Assembly: GCF_000255705.1 (NCBI RefSeq)
Contig: NZ_JH636443.1
Span: 433,863 to 496,631 of the forward strand
DNA length: 62,769 nucleotides
Reading direction: 5' to 3'
Source of the DNA: Zavarzinella formosa DSM 19928
GTDB lineage: Bacteria > Planctomycetota > Planctomycetia > Gemmatales > Gemmataceae
A model generated the notes under the pieces. It was given only the letters and a program-made list of their open reading frames with translations, searched no databases and was not told the origin of the DNA. Shown piece by piece: positions 51,716 to 60,071 of this stretch (its first letter is position 1; every line of letters starts with the position of its first letter). Made by a program: the position numbers and the translations under genes.

Positions 51716-53143
51716 ATGGATGGATCAATCCTGACGATTCTCGCGGCCGGATTGATCGTGGCGGCCGCTGTGGTGGCGATCATCCGAGGCATCGACGTCC
51801 GCCTCGCCCTTCTGCTCGCCGCGCTCGCCATCGGCGGCCTGGAGGGTGATATCGCCCCCATCGTGCGGGAGTTTCTGACGACCTTCAGCAACGAGAAGTT
51901 TGTCATCCCTATCTGCACGGCGATGGGCTTTGCCTATGTGCTTCGCCACACAGAATGCGATCAACATCTGGTGCGGGCGCTCACCAAGCCGCTGCAATAC
52001 GCCCGGTTGTTTCTGATCCCCGGCGTGGTGGCCGTGGGTTTCATGGTCAACATCCCGGTCATCAGCCAGACCAGCACGGCCGTTTGCCTCGGGGCGGTCG
52101 TGGTGCCGCTGATGCGGGCGGCGCGGCTTTCCAATGTGGCCATTGGATCCACGATTTTGCTCGGGGCTTCCATCGGCGGGGAGTTGCTAAACCCCGGTGC
52201 CCCGGAGTTGAACACGGTCGGCCAGCGGCTTGGCATGTCCCCCACCAAGGTGGTGTCGCATGTTGTTCCCCTGTTGTTTCCGCATGTGATTCTGGCGACG
52301 CTGATTTTCTGGTACCTCACGGTTCGCGGGGAACGCCAGTTCAAAGGTACAATCCCCGAAGTGATCGAGCCGCCGGTGAGCTTCCGTGTGAACATTTTCC
52401 GGGCGTTGGTTCCGGTGGTGCCTCTGGTGGTGTTGTTCCTGATCGGGCCGCCGTTCAATGTCTTCAAGGTTCCCGAACGCTGGGTGGTCACGAAACCCGT
52501 GGAAGTCCTCGGCCAACTGGCGGGCGCCCCGGCAATGGTGTTGTTCGACAAAAAGGATTCGGGCTACGAAACCCGGCTGATCGGGGCGGCCATGCTTCTC
52601 GGGGTCGCGCTGGCCGCGTTGAGCCACCGGCAAAAGATCCGGGGGGTACCGAAAGCCTTCTTCGAGGGGGCGGGGCATGCGTTCACGGATGTGATTTCGT
52701 TGATCGTGATCGCCAACTGTTTCGGCAAGGCGATCGAACTTGTCGGCCTGACGCGGGTGATCGGCTACCTTGTGGGACATGCCCCGGATTTGCTGGACCC
52801 GCTGGCCGGGGCGATTCCCTGCGGCTTCGCGGCCATCGGCGGGTCTGGCATCGCGGCGACACAGAGCTTGTACTCCTTTTACGTCGCTCCGGCAAACGCC
52901 GTGGGAGCGGACCCCGCCGACATCGGAGCGGTGGTGTCCCTTTCCTCGGCCGCCGGCCGAACGCTCTCTCCGGTGGCGGCCGTCTGCCTGATGGCCGCCA
53001 AACTGACCGGAACCAATTCTTTCCAGTTGATGAGACGGGTTGCTCCGCCGTTGCTGGTCAGCCTAACTGTGGTGATCGGCTTGCGAATGTTGGGGGTGTT
53101 GGAGGCGCTAACAAAACTTCTGGCATTCAACTTGAGCAATTGA
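51716..53143 (+). CDS. dcuC: DcuC-type C4-dicarboxylate transporter
   Basis: A 475-residue inner-membrane carrier of the DcuC family (fumarate/succinate/malate exchange in other bacteria). About twelve hydrophobic helices are visible: LTILAAGLIVAAAVVAIIRG, YARLFLIPGVVAVGFMVNIPVISQTSTAVCLGAVVVPL, LLGASIGGELLNPGAPELN, AIPCGFAAIGGSGIAATQSLYSFY and others. The N-terminal segment (MDGSILTILA) is taken as the start; an upstream in-frame ATG at 51635 adds a charged stretch. No binding site is clear. Alternatively the family is the related p-aminobenzoyl-glutamate/GntP branch, but the GxxLLNPGAPE motif favours DcuC. Confidence 0.85.
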   Translation: MDGSILTILAAGLIVAAAVVAIIRGIDVRLALLLAALAIGGLEGDIAPIVREFLTTFSNEKFVIPICTAMGFAYVLRHTECDQHLVRALTKPLQYARLFLIPGVVAVGFMVNIPVISQTSTAVCLGAVVVPLMRAARLSNVAIGSTILLGASIGGELLNPGAPELNTVGQRLGMSPTKVVSHVVPLLFPHVILATLIFWYLTVRGERQFKGTIPEVIEPPVSFRVNIFRALVPVVPLVVLFLIGPPFNVFKVPERWVVTKPVEVLGQLAGAPAMVLFDKKDSGYETRLIGAAMLLGVALAALSHRQKIRGVPKAFFEGAGHAFTDVISLIVIANCFGKAIELVGLTRVIGYLVGHAPDLLDPLAGAIPCGFAAIGGSGIAATQSLYSFYVAPANAVGADPADIGAVVSLSSAAGRTLSPVAAVCLMAAKLTGTNSFQLMRRVAPPLLVSLTVVIGLRMLGVLEALTKLLAFNLSN

Positions 53144-53176
53144 CAGGCAATCGCCACCAGACAGGAGGCGTCCGTC

Positions 53177-53416
53177 ATGGCTCAAACTCGAATGCCATGG
53201 GCCTTCTTCGACTTGGTCGCCCGCCATTTGCCGTTGGAGCAACCCACCGGCCTCGGAGACGGTTGGCCACCTGCCAGTCAACGTGTCGTGCTGAATATCC
53301 TCTGGCTTGTCCTGTCTGCCGCCGCCCACCAGCCTGGAAGCGGTAATTATCTTGCGAATGTTACAGACAATCTGGCGACTTCTCAGCCAGCCACGGCGGC
53401 CACGAGATATCCGTAA
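53177..53416 (+). pseudogene. Possible remnant of an IS5-like transposase N-terminus
   Basis: A 79-residue frame with AGGAGG well placed before the ATG. The segment FFDLVARHLPLEQPTGLGDG, then WPPASQRVVLNILWLVL resembles the N-terminal part of IS5-family transposases (LPxxxPxGxxGRPPxxxRxVLNxIxxVL). The catalytic DDE domain is missing and the frame runs into the tail of the convergent methyltransferase gene. It may be a broken insertion or a small unrelated protein. Confidence 0.35.
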
Positions 53417-54123
53417 GCCCTCACGCCCGGAAACAGCCACGGCATCAGCAACCGTCCATCAGGCCGGGTGCTGACAGGGCGAAGCTCTCGCAGGGAGAAT
53501 CCGGCGGGGGCGAGCTCGGCGAGGAGTTCTCGCTTGGTGTAGTGGTGAAGCGTCAGGTCGGCCCCGCCCCGGTGCTGGGGCATGGTCCGGTCGCCGGGTT
53601 CGGCTCCCCGGCGGCCGAGGCCAAATCCCATCTTGAACCGCACATTATGGGCGTGGACCACGAACACCCCGCCGGGCTTTAGAATTCGGCGGACATGTTT
53701 CAGAAAAGCGGCCCGGTTCTCCCGGCCGCGAAGCATTCCGAGCGTGCTGAACAAACAGGCCGCGTAATCGTGCGAGGCGGCCGGAACTTCGTCCAACTCG
53801 ACGAGGTTGGCTTTGAGCGTGGCAATCGGCAAGTTCGCGTCGGCTGCCTTGCGGCGAAGCACATCAAGCATCGGCTCCGAGAGATCGACGCCGAGGCAGT
53901 CAAACCCGCGCGGGGCGAGGCGCATCAGCAATCGGCCGGTGCCGCAGCCGAGGTCGATCACCTTGCCGGGCGTCGGGAAGTGCTGGTCGGCAAAGGCCAG
54001 ATCCACTTCCAGCAAATGGGTGCCGGAAAGGGCGGCGTCGTATTCGTCGGCCACGCGGCGGCTGGAGACGTAGTCCCACAGACCGCGATCCGTGCCGGTT
54101 GGTAGTTGCCAGTCGGGAATCAT
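53383..54123 (-). CDS. Class I SAM-dependent methyltransferase
   Basis: A 246-residue methyltransferase. Motif I is VIDLGCGTGRLL (about 55-66), followed by GVDLSEPMLDVLRRKA, YAACLFSTLGMLRGRENR and ILKPGGVFVVHAHNVRF. It is a soluble cytoplasmic enzyme of the UbiE/Methyltransf_11-25 type; the substrate is not evident. The ATG at 54123 is the first in frame; no strong binding site is seen. Its 3' end overlaps the candidate transposase remnant on the other strand. Confidence 0.88.
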   Translation of the reverse strand: MIPDWQLPTGTDRGLWDYVSSRRVADEYDAALSGTHLLEVDLAFADQHFPTPGKVIDLGCGTGRLLMRLAPRGFDCLGVDLSEPMLDVLRRKAADANLPIATLKANLVELDEVPAASHDYAACLFSTLGMLRGRENRAAFLKHVRRILKPGGVFVVHAHNVRFKMGFGLGRRGAEPGDRTMPQHRGGADLTLHHYTKRELLAELAPAGFSLRELRPVSTRPDGRLLMPWLFPGVRAYGYLVAAVAG

Positions 54124-54158
54124 GTGCCGACAGGATATTGGAGACGGGCGGGAAATGA

Positions 54159-54190
54159 AACGATCCCGGCGAACATTCGCCGGGATCGTT
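54159..54190. terminator. Terminator downstream of the choice-of-anchor A gene
   Basis: A perfect 14-bp stem (AACGATCCCGGCGA with its complement) and a 4-base loop, 26 bases beyond the stop of the gene at 54216. On the minus strand TCATTT follows. Confidence 0.7.
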
Positions 54191-54215
54191 GTGGTTTGTC
54201 AGTTCTCGTCAGCGA

Positions 54216-55463
54216 TTAGTCTTTGCAGCCGCAGAGTTCGCCGAAGTTGTAGCCGGTGGAGACCACGCCGCAGCCCTTCACTTGGATGCCGCAGATCACG
54301 TTCACGCCGGTCTTGCCACCGAAGGAGCCGGCCGCGCTCTTGCCGCCGTGCATCCAGGTCGGGTTGGCGGAGCGGACCGTGTACGTGCCTTCTTGAAGGC
54401 CGACGAAGGAGTAGTTTCCGTCGGAGTCCGTCGTGGTGGCGAGATTGATATGGTTGCCGTTCTTGTCAATCCCGGTGATCGTGATCTTGATGTTGCTGAG
54501 GGTGTTTTCACCGGTGTCGATCACGCCGTTGTTGTTCTTGTCATAGAACACGTTGCCCTTGATGGTCGAACCGGGGCACGGCATGCACGGCGGCTTGATG
54601 TCGATGCAGGGGTTGGCCGTTTCGATTTCGCCGTAACCGCACATGGACTTGGCGACCACGGTCCCGTGGATGGCGCCGTTCGAGAAGTCGAACGCGGCCT
54701 TCGGAGCGACCACGCTGCCCAAGAACCCGATGCCTTGGAATTGCAGGTTGGTGGCTTGGTTGAAGTTGAACACCACGTGGTTGTTGTCAACCCCCTGGAG
54801 GTTCATCCCCATGAACTGCATCCGGGCATCGGTGCCGGAGACGTTGACCAGCACCGTGGACCCGGCCGGAGCCTTGATCGTGATGCCGTTGGCGTCCCAC
54901 AGCTGGGCGGCCGTCAGGTTGAAAACGTTTTGCTTGGCGTCTTTGCCGGTGAGCGTCAGGGCGCCGTACCAGTTGGACACGGAGCCGGTCGACTTCATGG
55001 CCTTCCACGCATTGGAAAGGTTGGTCAGCTCGGATTGGGCGGCCGCGAAGTCGATCGGCGTGCCCTTGTGAATGTCCCCTTGCGGGTGGCCGAACATGTC
55101 CGTCGTGGCCTTGTCGCCGTAAACGGTGTTGCCGGCGAAGTTCTGGCCGTTGGTGAAGGTCAGGTCGTTGCCGACGATCAAGTCGTCCCGCGTGCCGTTG
55201 GAGTTCGGGAGCTTGGTCCCGACGCTGTAGGCGGTGAAGGAGGCGTTGCCGCCGACCGCCACCCGGCCTTCGATGTCGCTGTTGTAAGCGTTGACATCGC
55301 CGAAGTAGAAGGCACTGAAATCGCTGGCGACCCCCAGTCCGCTGGCGGGCACTTCGCGGGCTTCAAGCGTTTGAACGTTCAAGCGGGCGCTGGGCGATTG
55401 CTTCTTGAACCCGGACGATTGTTTTTTGAAGCTGGCGTTAATGTTCATATTCCAAAAGGCCAT
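54216..55463 (-). CDS. Choice-of-anchor A family surface protein with SdrD B-like domain
   Basis: A 415-residue exported protein. The N-terminus has the planctomycete export-type motif QTLEAREVPA (31-40). Residues about 45-290 match the choice-of-anchor A domain (FSAFYFGDVNAYNSDIEGRVAVGGNASF, then FQGIGFLGSVVAPKAAFDFSNGAIHGTVVAK). Residues about 300-395 form an SdrD B-like beta-sandwich (IKGNVFYDKNNNGVIDTGENTL, DSDGNYSFVGLQEGTYTV). Proteins of this type are surface-attached or secreted and may bind other surfaces. The C-terminus is Cys-rich (CGIQVKGCG, ELCGCKD). CGGAG lies about 7 bases before the ATG. Confidence 0.87.
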   Translation of the reverse strand: MAFWNMNINASFKKQSSGFKKQSPSARLNVQTLEAREVPASGLGVASDFSAFYFGDVNAYNSDIEGRVAVGGNASFTAYSVGTKLPNSNGTRDDLIVGNDLTFTNGQNFAGNTVYGDKATTDMFGHPQGDIHKGTPIDFAAAQSELTNLSNAWKAMKSTGSVSNWYGALTLTGKDAKQNVFNLTAAQLWDANGITIKAPAGSTVLVNVSGTDARMQFMGMNLQGVDNNHVVFNFNQATNLQFQGIGFLGSVVAPKAAFDFSNGAIHGTVVAKSMCGYGEIETANPCIDIKPPCMPCPGSTIKGNVFYDKNNNGVIDTGENTLSNIKITITGIDKNGNHINLATTTDSDGNYSFVGLQEGTYTVRSANPTWMHGGKSAAGSFGGKTGVNVICGIQVKGCGVVSTGYNFGELCGCKD

Positions 55464-56006
55464 TTGTAAACTCCGCGGACGGGAGAGCCGTGGATGGTGA
55501 GAAAAATCAGATTGAAGTTTTGAGGGGACCTCAAACCTGATTAATCGTCAAAGGACGACTTTCAACTTTTTTGACTCTAACGAGGAATCGGAATTTGACA
55601 AAGGGGAACTGACTAAATTTTAGGATAATTTCGTTGACTCGTTTTAAATTGTGTTCTAGCCAAAATTCCTATTTTAACGATTAACCGGAAGAGAGGGATT
55701 GTGCGGAATTTAAGGCTGCTTTTTCGGCTGGGCAATAGTGATTCAAGGCATGTTGAGACGACAGCACGGGTGTCGAATCGGCAAAGAACAGACGAATCAG
55801 GGGGAAGGAAATTGAAAAAGCCAAACAAATCAAAATATGTCGATTTTATGAAATCCGCAAATTGATGTCCAAACTGGCAAAACTTAGCGGTCTGGATTGG
55901 ATTTGAATGACAGCGATCAAGTCGAATATCGATCCGGCCGTCCCAAATTTAAGATTTTGGGACGGCCTTCTGAGTTTTATGAAGAGCCGCAATTGAGACT
56001 CCCGCC
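55464..56006. other. A/T-rich intergenic region with a terminator hairpin
   Basis: About 540 bases, distinctly richer in A and T than the surroundings. It must hold the promoter of the choice-of-anchor A gene. At 55936-55967 GGCCGTCCCAAA pairs with TTTGGGACGGCC; this is a likely terminator of the gene ending at 56007. No coding frame is convincing. Confidence 0.6.
55936..55967 (-). terminator. Terminator after the RTX-type protein gene
   Basis: A 12-bp perfect stem, GGCCGTCCCAAA/TTTGGGACGGCC, with an 8-base loop, about 40 bases beyond the stop of the gene at 56007. No clear T-run follows on the minus strand, so efficiency is uncertain. Confidence 0.5.
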
Positions 56007-58937
56007 TCAATTGACCTGTTCGGTCGTCTTCACACGATCTGTCAGGATGTCAATCGGGGGAATGCTGATGTTGGCGAAGAACCAATCGGTTCCCGCCCCG
56101 CCGGTCAGTTTGTCAACGGCCTCATCGGTGAAGACAGATGTGCTATCCAGCACCGCCGTGCCGTTGAGGCCGCCGCCCAAGCGGAGGTGGGCGAGGCGTT
56201 GGGCATAGGTTTCGTCCGTGCGGACCCATTCGGCTTGCAACAACATCAGGCCGGTGACATCGGAATCAAACTCGGTTTCGCCGTCAATGAGGATGTCGTC
56301 GCCCGCCCCCCCGTTGAGCTGGTCGTCTTGGGAGCCGCCGATGATGATGTCGCGGCCGCCATTGCCGGACAGGACGTTGACGACATCGCAACCGACCAGA
56401 ATGTCATTCCCCTCGCCCCCCATCACGTTTTGAATGTCATCGACGAAACCGCCAATCGCGGTGGAAATTCCGAGGTCATAGCTGAAGAAAACCGAGGTTT
56501 TGAACGCCCGGTAGTCCAGCGTGTTGGTGCCCGAACCCCCTTCGAGGAATCCGCTGATGGACGCCCCGACGCTGATCTTGAACGTGTCATTCCCCTTGCC
56601 GCCGACCAGATTTCCAAATCCCTTGAAACTCGTCGTGCCGGCCTTGCCCGTGTCGACTCCGGTGATGCTCCACGCCGTGGCGGCGTCAGGGCCGATCAAG
56701 GTGTCCTCGCAGAGGCCGCCGCCGGTGGAGTCAAAATTGGCGCCATCGCCGCTTCCCACGAAAGCATTGATGCCGCTAAAGCAACCGATATTGGTGGCGA
56801 ACTTGTCTTGCAGTGAAACCACCACGGAGTGGGTGAAATCGGAGTAGTTCAGCGTGTTGACCCCGGCCCCGCCGGTGATGGCGCCGCAGACGCCGGCGTG
56901 ATTGGCCAGATTGAACGTGTCAGCCCCAGCGCCGCCGGTGAGGTTCTCGATGCCGCAGAAATCCAACGAACCGTTCAGCGTGCCGGCATTAAAGTGCGTG
57001 ATATCCCAGATATTGCCGCCCCGGCCAAGGGTGGTGACGGGCGGCGCGGGCTGGAAATGCCGCTTGTCGGCCGGAATGGCCGTTGTCGCGGCCACCCCCG
57101 GACTGACGAGGGTGTCAAACCCGGCGCCGCCGATGATGCTTTCGGCCTGCGAACCGGTGAGCGTGTTGGCACCGCTTTTGGCCGTCAGTGTGGTTGTCTT
57201 GGTGAAGACGATGTTGTTGCAGGCATCGTAGAAATCGAGGGTGTCGGCCCCGCCGTTGACCGCTTCGACGAACTTGTCGACGCCCCATCCGTCGGCGAAT
57301 CGGTAAGTGTCGTCCCCCTTGCCGCCGACGAGAGAATCGTTGCCCTTGCCGCCGTCGAGGAGGTCATCCCCGGCGCCGCCGGTGAGGGTGTCGTTGCCGG
57401 TGTCGCCGCAAATCGCCGTGTCGATGGCGACGGTCGGCGCCACGGTGATCCGGTCGTTGCCGGCGTAGCCGTGAATGATGATTCCGCAAGTGATATCCGC
57501 CAAGTCGTAGGTTCCCGCCAGGGTTCCGTTGATCGTCACATTCAGTTGGCCCGGTTTGACGTTTGGTTTGACGTTTGGCGAGACCGTGATGATGTCGTTG
57601 CCATCCGTGCCGCTAATCACCAGACTGCCACCGACGAGGCCAATGTCTTGAATGGTGATGCTGGAGGTCGCCGTTTCGGAACTGTAGGCGCTGAATTCGC
57701 CGTTGGCCGAAACGTCCACGCCCGACGCGCCGTCGGCATGACCATCGGTTTGATCCCAAGCCCGGAAGGTGAGGGTTGCGGTGTTCGGGGCTTTGCTGTT
57801 CGGCACGAAGCGGAGGCGATCAAAGGGGGATGTGTCCAGCAATGTGGCCGACGTGTCCGAGACGGCTCCCAACTGTTTCCAGTTGGCGCCGCCGTCGGTG
57901 GTGTATTCCCATTCGCCGTTGGTTCCGGTCGAACCGACTACGGCGACCCCGGACAGGGCGGCCGGATCGGGATCGGTGATTTGCCCGCCGATGAGGTCCG
58001 AAACCAAGTCTCCCTGATTGTTGGTGTCGGTCGGAATCATGGTGAAGTCATTGGCGCCGTTGAGCGTCGGGGCGGTGTTGCCGATCACCGCAATGTCCTT
58101 CATCGTGACGCCGCCAAACGACCCGCGCGTGCTGGCTTCCCCGGTGCCGAGATCGACGGTGTAAAGGCCGGATGTTCCGGCCACGACAGCATTCAGGTAA
58201 GCTGTTCCATCAGGGGAGATGTCCAACCCCGCGACGCCTTCGCTGCCAGAGTCGGTGGAGATCCCCGAAGCGCCAACCGGGGAGATGGACGACGTGAGGG
58301 GATCATAGGTGTACAAATGATCGCCGGTGGTGTCATAGGCGTAAAACGTAGTGTCGGCGGCCCCGGCGAAATGGTTGGAGGTGGCCAGTCCCGCCAGCGT
58401 GACGGAAAGGCCCGAGGCGTCCACGGCGGCCGGTGTCCCGACTTGGAGGCCGGTGTCGGGATCGAATGTCAGGTCCAGCGGACTGGTCAGGATGTCGCCG
58501 CTGACGACGACATGCGCCTGATCCAGCACGGGATCAAAGCTAAACGCGAAGATGGTGTTGGCCGTTACCCCCGTGACCGCGACGGGGGAACCCAGAGCGG
58601 TGGCGCCGCCCGTTTCGGGATCAATGGAGAACAATTGAATGGTGTCTGGCAGGGGGTGGCCCAAGCCGTAAATCTGTCCGGTCGCGGGCCGGTAAGCAAT
58701 GGCTTCGACCGTCTCGCCGACATCCAGCCCCGAGATCGCCACCGGAGTGGTGAGCGTGTCCGGACTTGAACTGTCAAAGCGGACCAAGCTTGTCGAATCG
58801 GTGAGGCCGATGAGGGCGGCCATGAGCGCGCGGTTTTCGAGTCCCTCGACCGCCAGCCGAAGATTCGGGAGCCGAATCGCCTTCCGCAACCGGTCAGTGG
58901 AATTCAGGGGCAAAAACGGCCGGAAAAGGCGGCGCAT
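56007..58937 (-). CDS. DUF4394 and RTX-repeat surface protein
   Basis: A 976-residue exported protein. It begins with the motif EGLENRALMA at residues 31-40. A DUF4394-like propeller domain follows (about 40-310: IGLTDSTSLVRFDSSSPDTL, then YRPATGQIYGLG). From about 450 there are many hemolysin-type calcium-binding repeats (GGAGDDLLDGGKGNDSLVGGKGDD-like). A final part (about 850-976) has GGAGDDILIDGETEFDSD and a non-repeat tail. Calcium binding at GGxGxDxUx repeats is expected. It is likely a secreted or cell-surface adhesin-like protein. Start chosen at MRRLF; weak AGG upstream. The frame extends upstream to 59006. Confidence 0.87.
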   Translation of the reverse strand: MRRLFRPFLPLNSTDRLRKAIRLPNLRLAVEGLENRALMAALIGLTDSTSLVRFDSSSPDTLTTPVAISGLDVGETVEAIAYRPATGQIYGLGHPLPDTIQLFSIDPETGGATALGSPVAVTGVTANTIFAFSFDPVLDQAHVVVSGDILTSPLDLTFDPDTGLQVGTPAAVDASGLSVTLAGLATSNHFAGAADTTFYAYDTTGDHLYTYDPLTSSISPVGASGISTDSGSEGVAGLDISPDGTAYLNAVVAGTSGLYTVDLGTGEASTRGSFGGVTMKDIAVIGNTAPTLNGANDFTMIPTDTNNQGDLVSDLIGGQITDPDPAALSGVAVVGSTGTNGEWEYTTDGGANWKQLGAVSDTSATLLDTSPFDRLRFVPNSKAPNTATLTFRAWDQTDGHADGASGVDVSANGEFSAYSSETATSSITIQDIGLVGGSLVISGTDGNDIITVSPNVKPNVKPGQLNVTINGTLAGTYDLADITCGIIIHGYAGNDRITVAPTVAIDTAICGDTGNDTLTGGAGDDLLDGGKGNDSLVGGKGDDTYRFADGWGVDKFVEAVNGGADTLDFYDACNNIVFTKTTTLTAKSGANTLTGSQAESIIGGAGFDTLVSPGVAATTAIPADKRHFQPAPPVTTLGRGGNIWDITHFNAGTLNGSLDFCGIENLTGGAGADTFNLANHAGVCGAITGGAGVNTLNYSDFTHSVVVSLQDKFATNIGCFSGINAFVGSGDGANFDSTGGGLCEDTLIGPDAATAWSITGVDTGKAGTTSFKGFGNLVGGKGNDTFKISVGASISGFLEGGSGTNTLDYRAFKTSVFFSYDLGISTAIGGFVDDIQNVMGGEGNDILVGCDVVNVLSGNGGRDIIIGGSQDDQLNGGAGDDILIDGETEFDSDVTGLMLLQAEWVRTDETYAQRLAHLRLGGGLNGTAVLDSTSVFTDEAVDKLTGGAGTDWFFANISIPPIDILTDRVKTTEQVN

Positions 58938-59311
58938 CGGGGGCCTGCTGGGTGAGAGGTTAAAGTGATCGCAATCCATTGCATTGCCCGGCCCTGCGGC
59001 GACCAAGCTCGGGATAAAGAACAGGAGCTATTCCAAGGGAATGTCCGGTCCCGCGTAGACAACGATTCCACCGGTGTCAAGCAGAATTATGCCTGTTACC
59101 CTCCGACGGATCAAGCTTGTTGTGCGATTTTGATTCCCGTCGACCGGCGAAATGATCCTCACAACCCGCGGCAACGAACGCCCGGACACGCCAAAATGGC
59201 CGACAGGTTCCCCGGAAGCGGGAACTAAAAACGGAAAACTGGATTCTCCATTTCGATTCTGGTACGATCTTTTTCCTGCCGACAAACTCTCCTCATTTCA
59301 GGATGCACCCG
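58938..59311. other. Intergenic region between divergent genes
   Basis: About 370 bases between the RTX-type gene and the divergent DUF1080 gene. I see no gene, strong hairpin or RNA; promoters of both genes must lie here. Confidence 0.5.
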
Positions 59312-60031
59312 ATGCGTTATCTTCCGATCGTGTTCTCTTTGCTCATCGCTGGCGTGGCCGCCGCCCAGGAAAAGAAAGAGGCTCCCCCGAAGAAAGAGGC
59401 TCCGGTCGTCAAACCCCTGGAGGGCAAGAGCGAGACGAAGCACTTGTTCGACGGCAAAACCCTTGACGGCTGGGAAGGCTATTCCGATCTGTGGTCTGTC
59501 AAAGACGGCGTGATCGTCGGCGCCAATGAAAAACCGCTCAAGTTCAGCACCTACCTGCTGACCAAGGACAAATACACCGATTTCCGGCTCACTTTTGCCA
59601 CAAAACTGGCCAAATCTGAAATGCACTCGGGCATCAGTTTCTGGGGCAGCGTCAAGCCGGATGTTTCCAAAGATCCCGAGGCGGACCGCACCAAACACAC
59701 CTACGCCGGGCATCTGGTGATGTTCCCCTCCGGTTACGGGTTGTACGATCTGTTCGGCCGCAACAGCCTGCCGGTGGACAGCGCCCCGGCGAAGAAGGCC
59801 GGCAAGCAACACGATTGGAACAATGTTGAAATTCTGGCCCAAGGCAACCGCATCCGTGTGGCGATCAACGGGGCGGCCGTTGTCGACTGGCGCGACCCAC
59901 TGCCAGACCGCATCAAGGCGGCGCCCGTCGGCCTGCAACTGCATAGCAACTCCGTGCCGCAGGAAGTTCAATTCAAGGGGCTGACCATCGAAACCTTCCC
60001 GAAGGAAGACAAGTTGTTGACCGTGAAGTGA
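59312..60031 (+). CDS. DUF1080 (3-keto-disaccharide hydrolase-like) exported protein
   Basis: A 239-residue exported protein. The signal peptide (MRYLPIVFSLLIAGVAAAQ) is followed by a Lys-Pro-rich linker and the DUF1080 concanavalin-like domain (KHLFDGKTLDGWEGYSDLWSVKDGVIVG, YTDFRLTFATKLAKSEMHSGISFWG, VGLQLHSNSVPQEVQFKGLTIE). Some DUF1080 proteins hydrolyse 3-keto-glycosides; activity here is inferred from the family. AGGA lies about 6-9 bases before the ATG at 59312; an ATG at 59303 is also possible. It is 40 bases upstream of the DUF1501 gene, a likely operon. Confidence 0.88.
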   Translation: MRYLPIVFSLLIAGVAAAQEKKEAPPKKEAPVVKPLEGKSETKHLFDGKTLDGWEGYSDLWSVKDGVIVGANEKPLKFSTYLLTKDKYTDFRLTFATKLAKSEMHSGISFWGSVKPDVSKDPEADRTKHTYAGHLVMFPSGYGLYDLFGRNSLPVDSAPAKKAGKQHDWNNVEILAQGNRIRVAINGAAVVDWRDPLPDRIKAAPVGLQLHSNSVPQEVQFKGLTIETFPKEDKLLTVK

Positions 60032-60071
60032 CAGATGCTTTTTGAGTTATCGGCCCCGGAGGTTCCCGCCA

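Noticed and set aside
56829-58769. 646-residue forward frame opposite the RTX-type gene
   Set aside because: Repeated Gly-Asp codons read backwards give a periodic, Gly/Arg/Val-rich frame; no start site.
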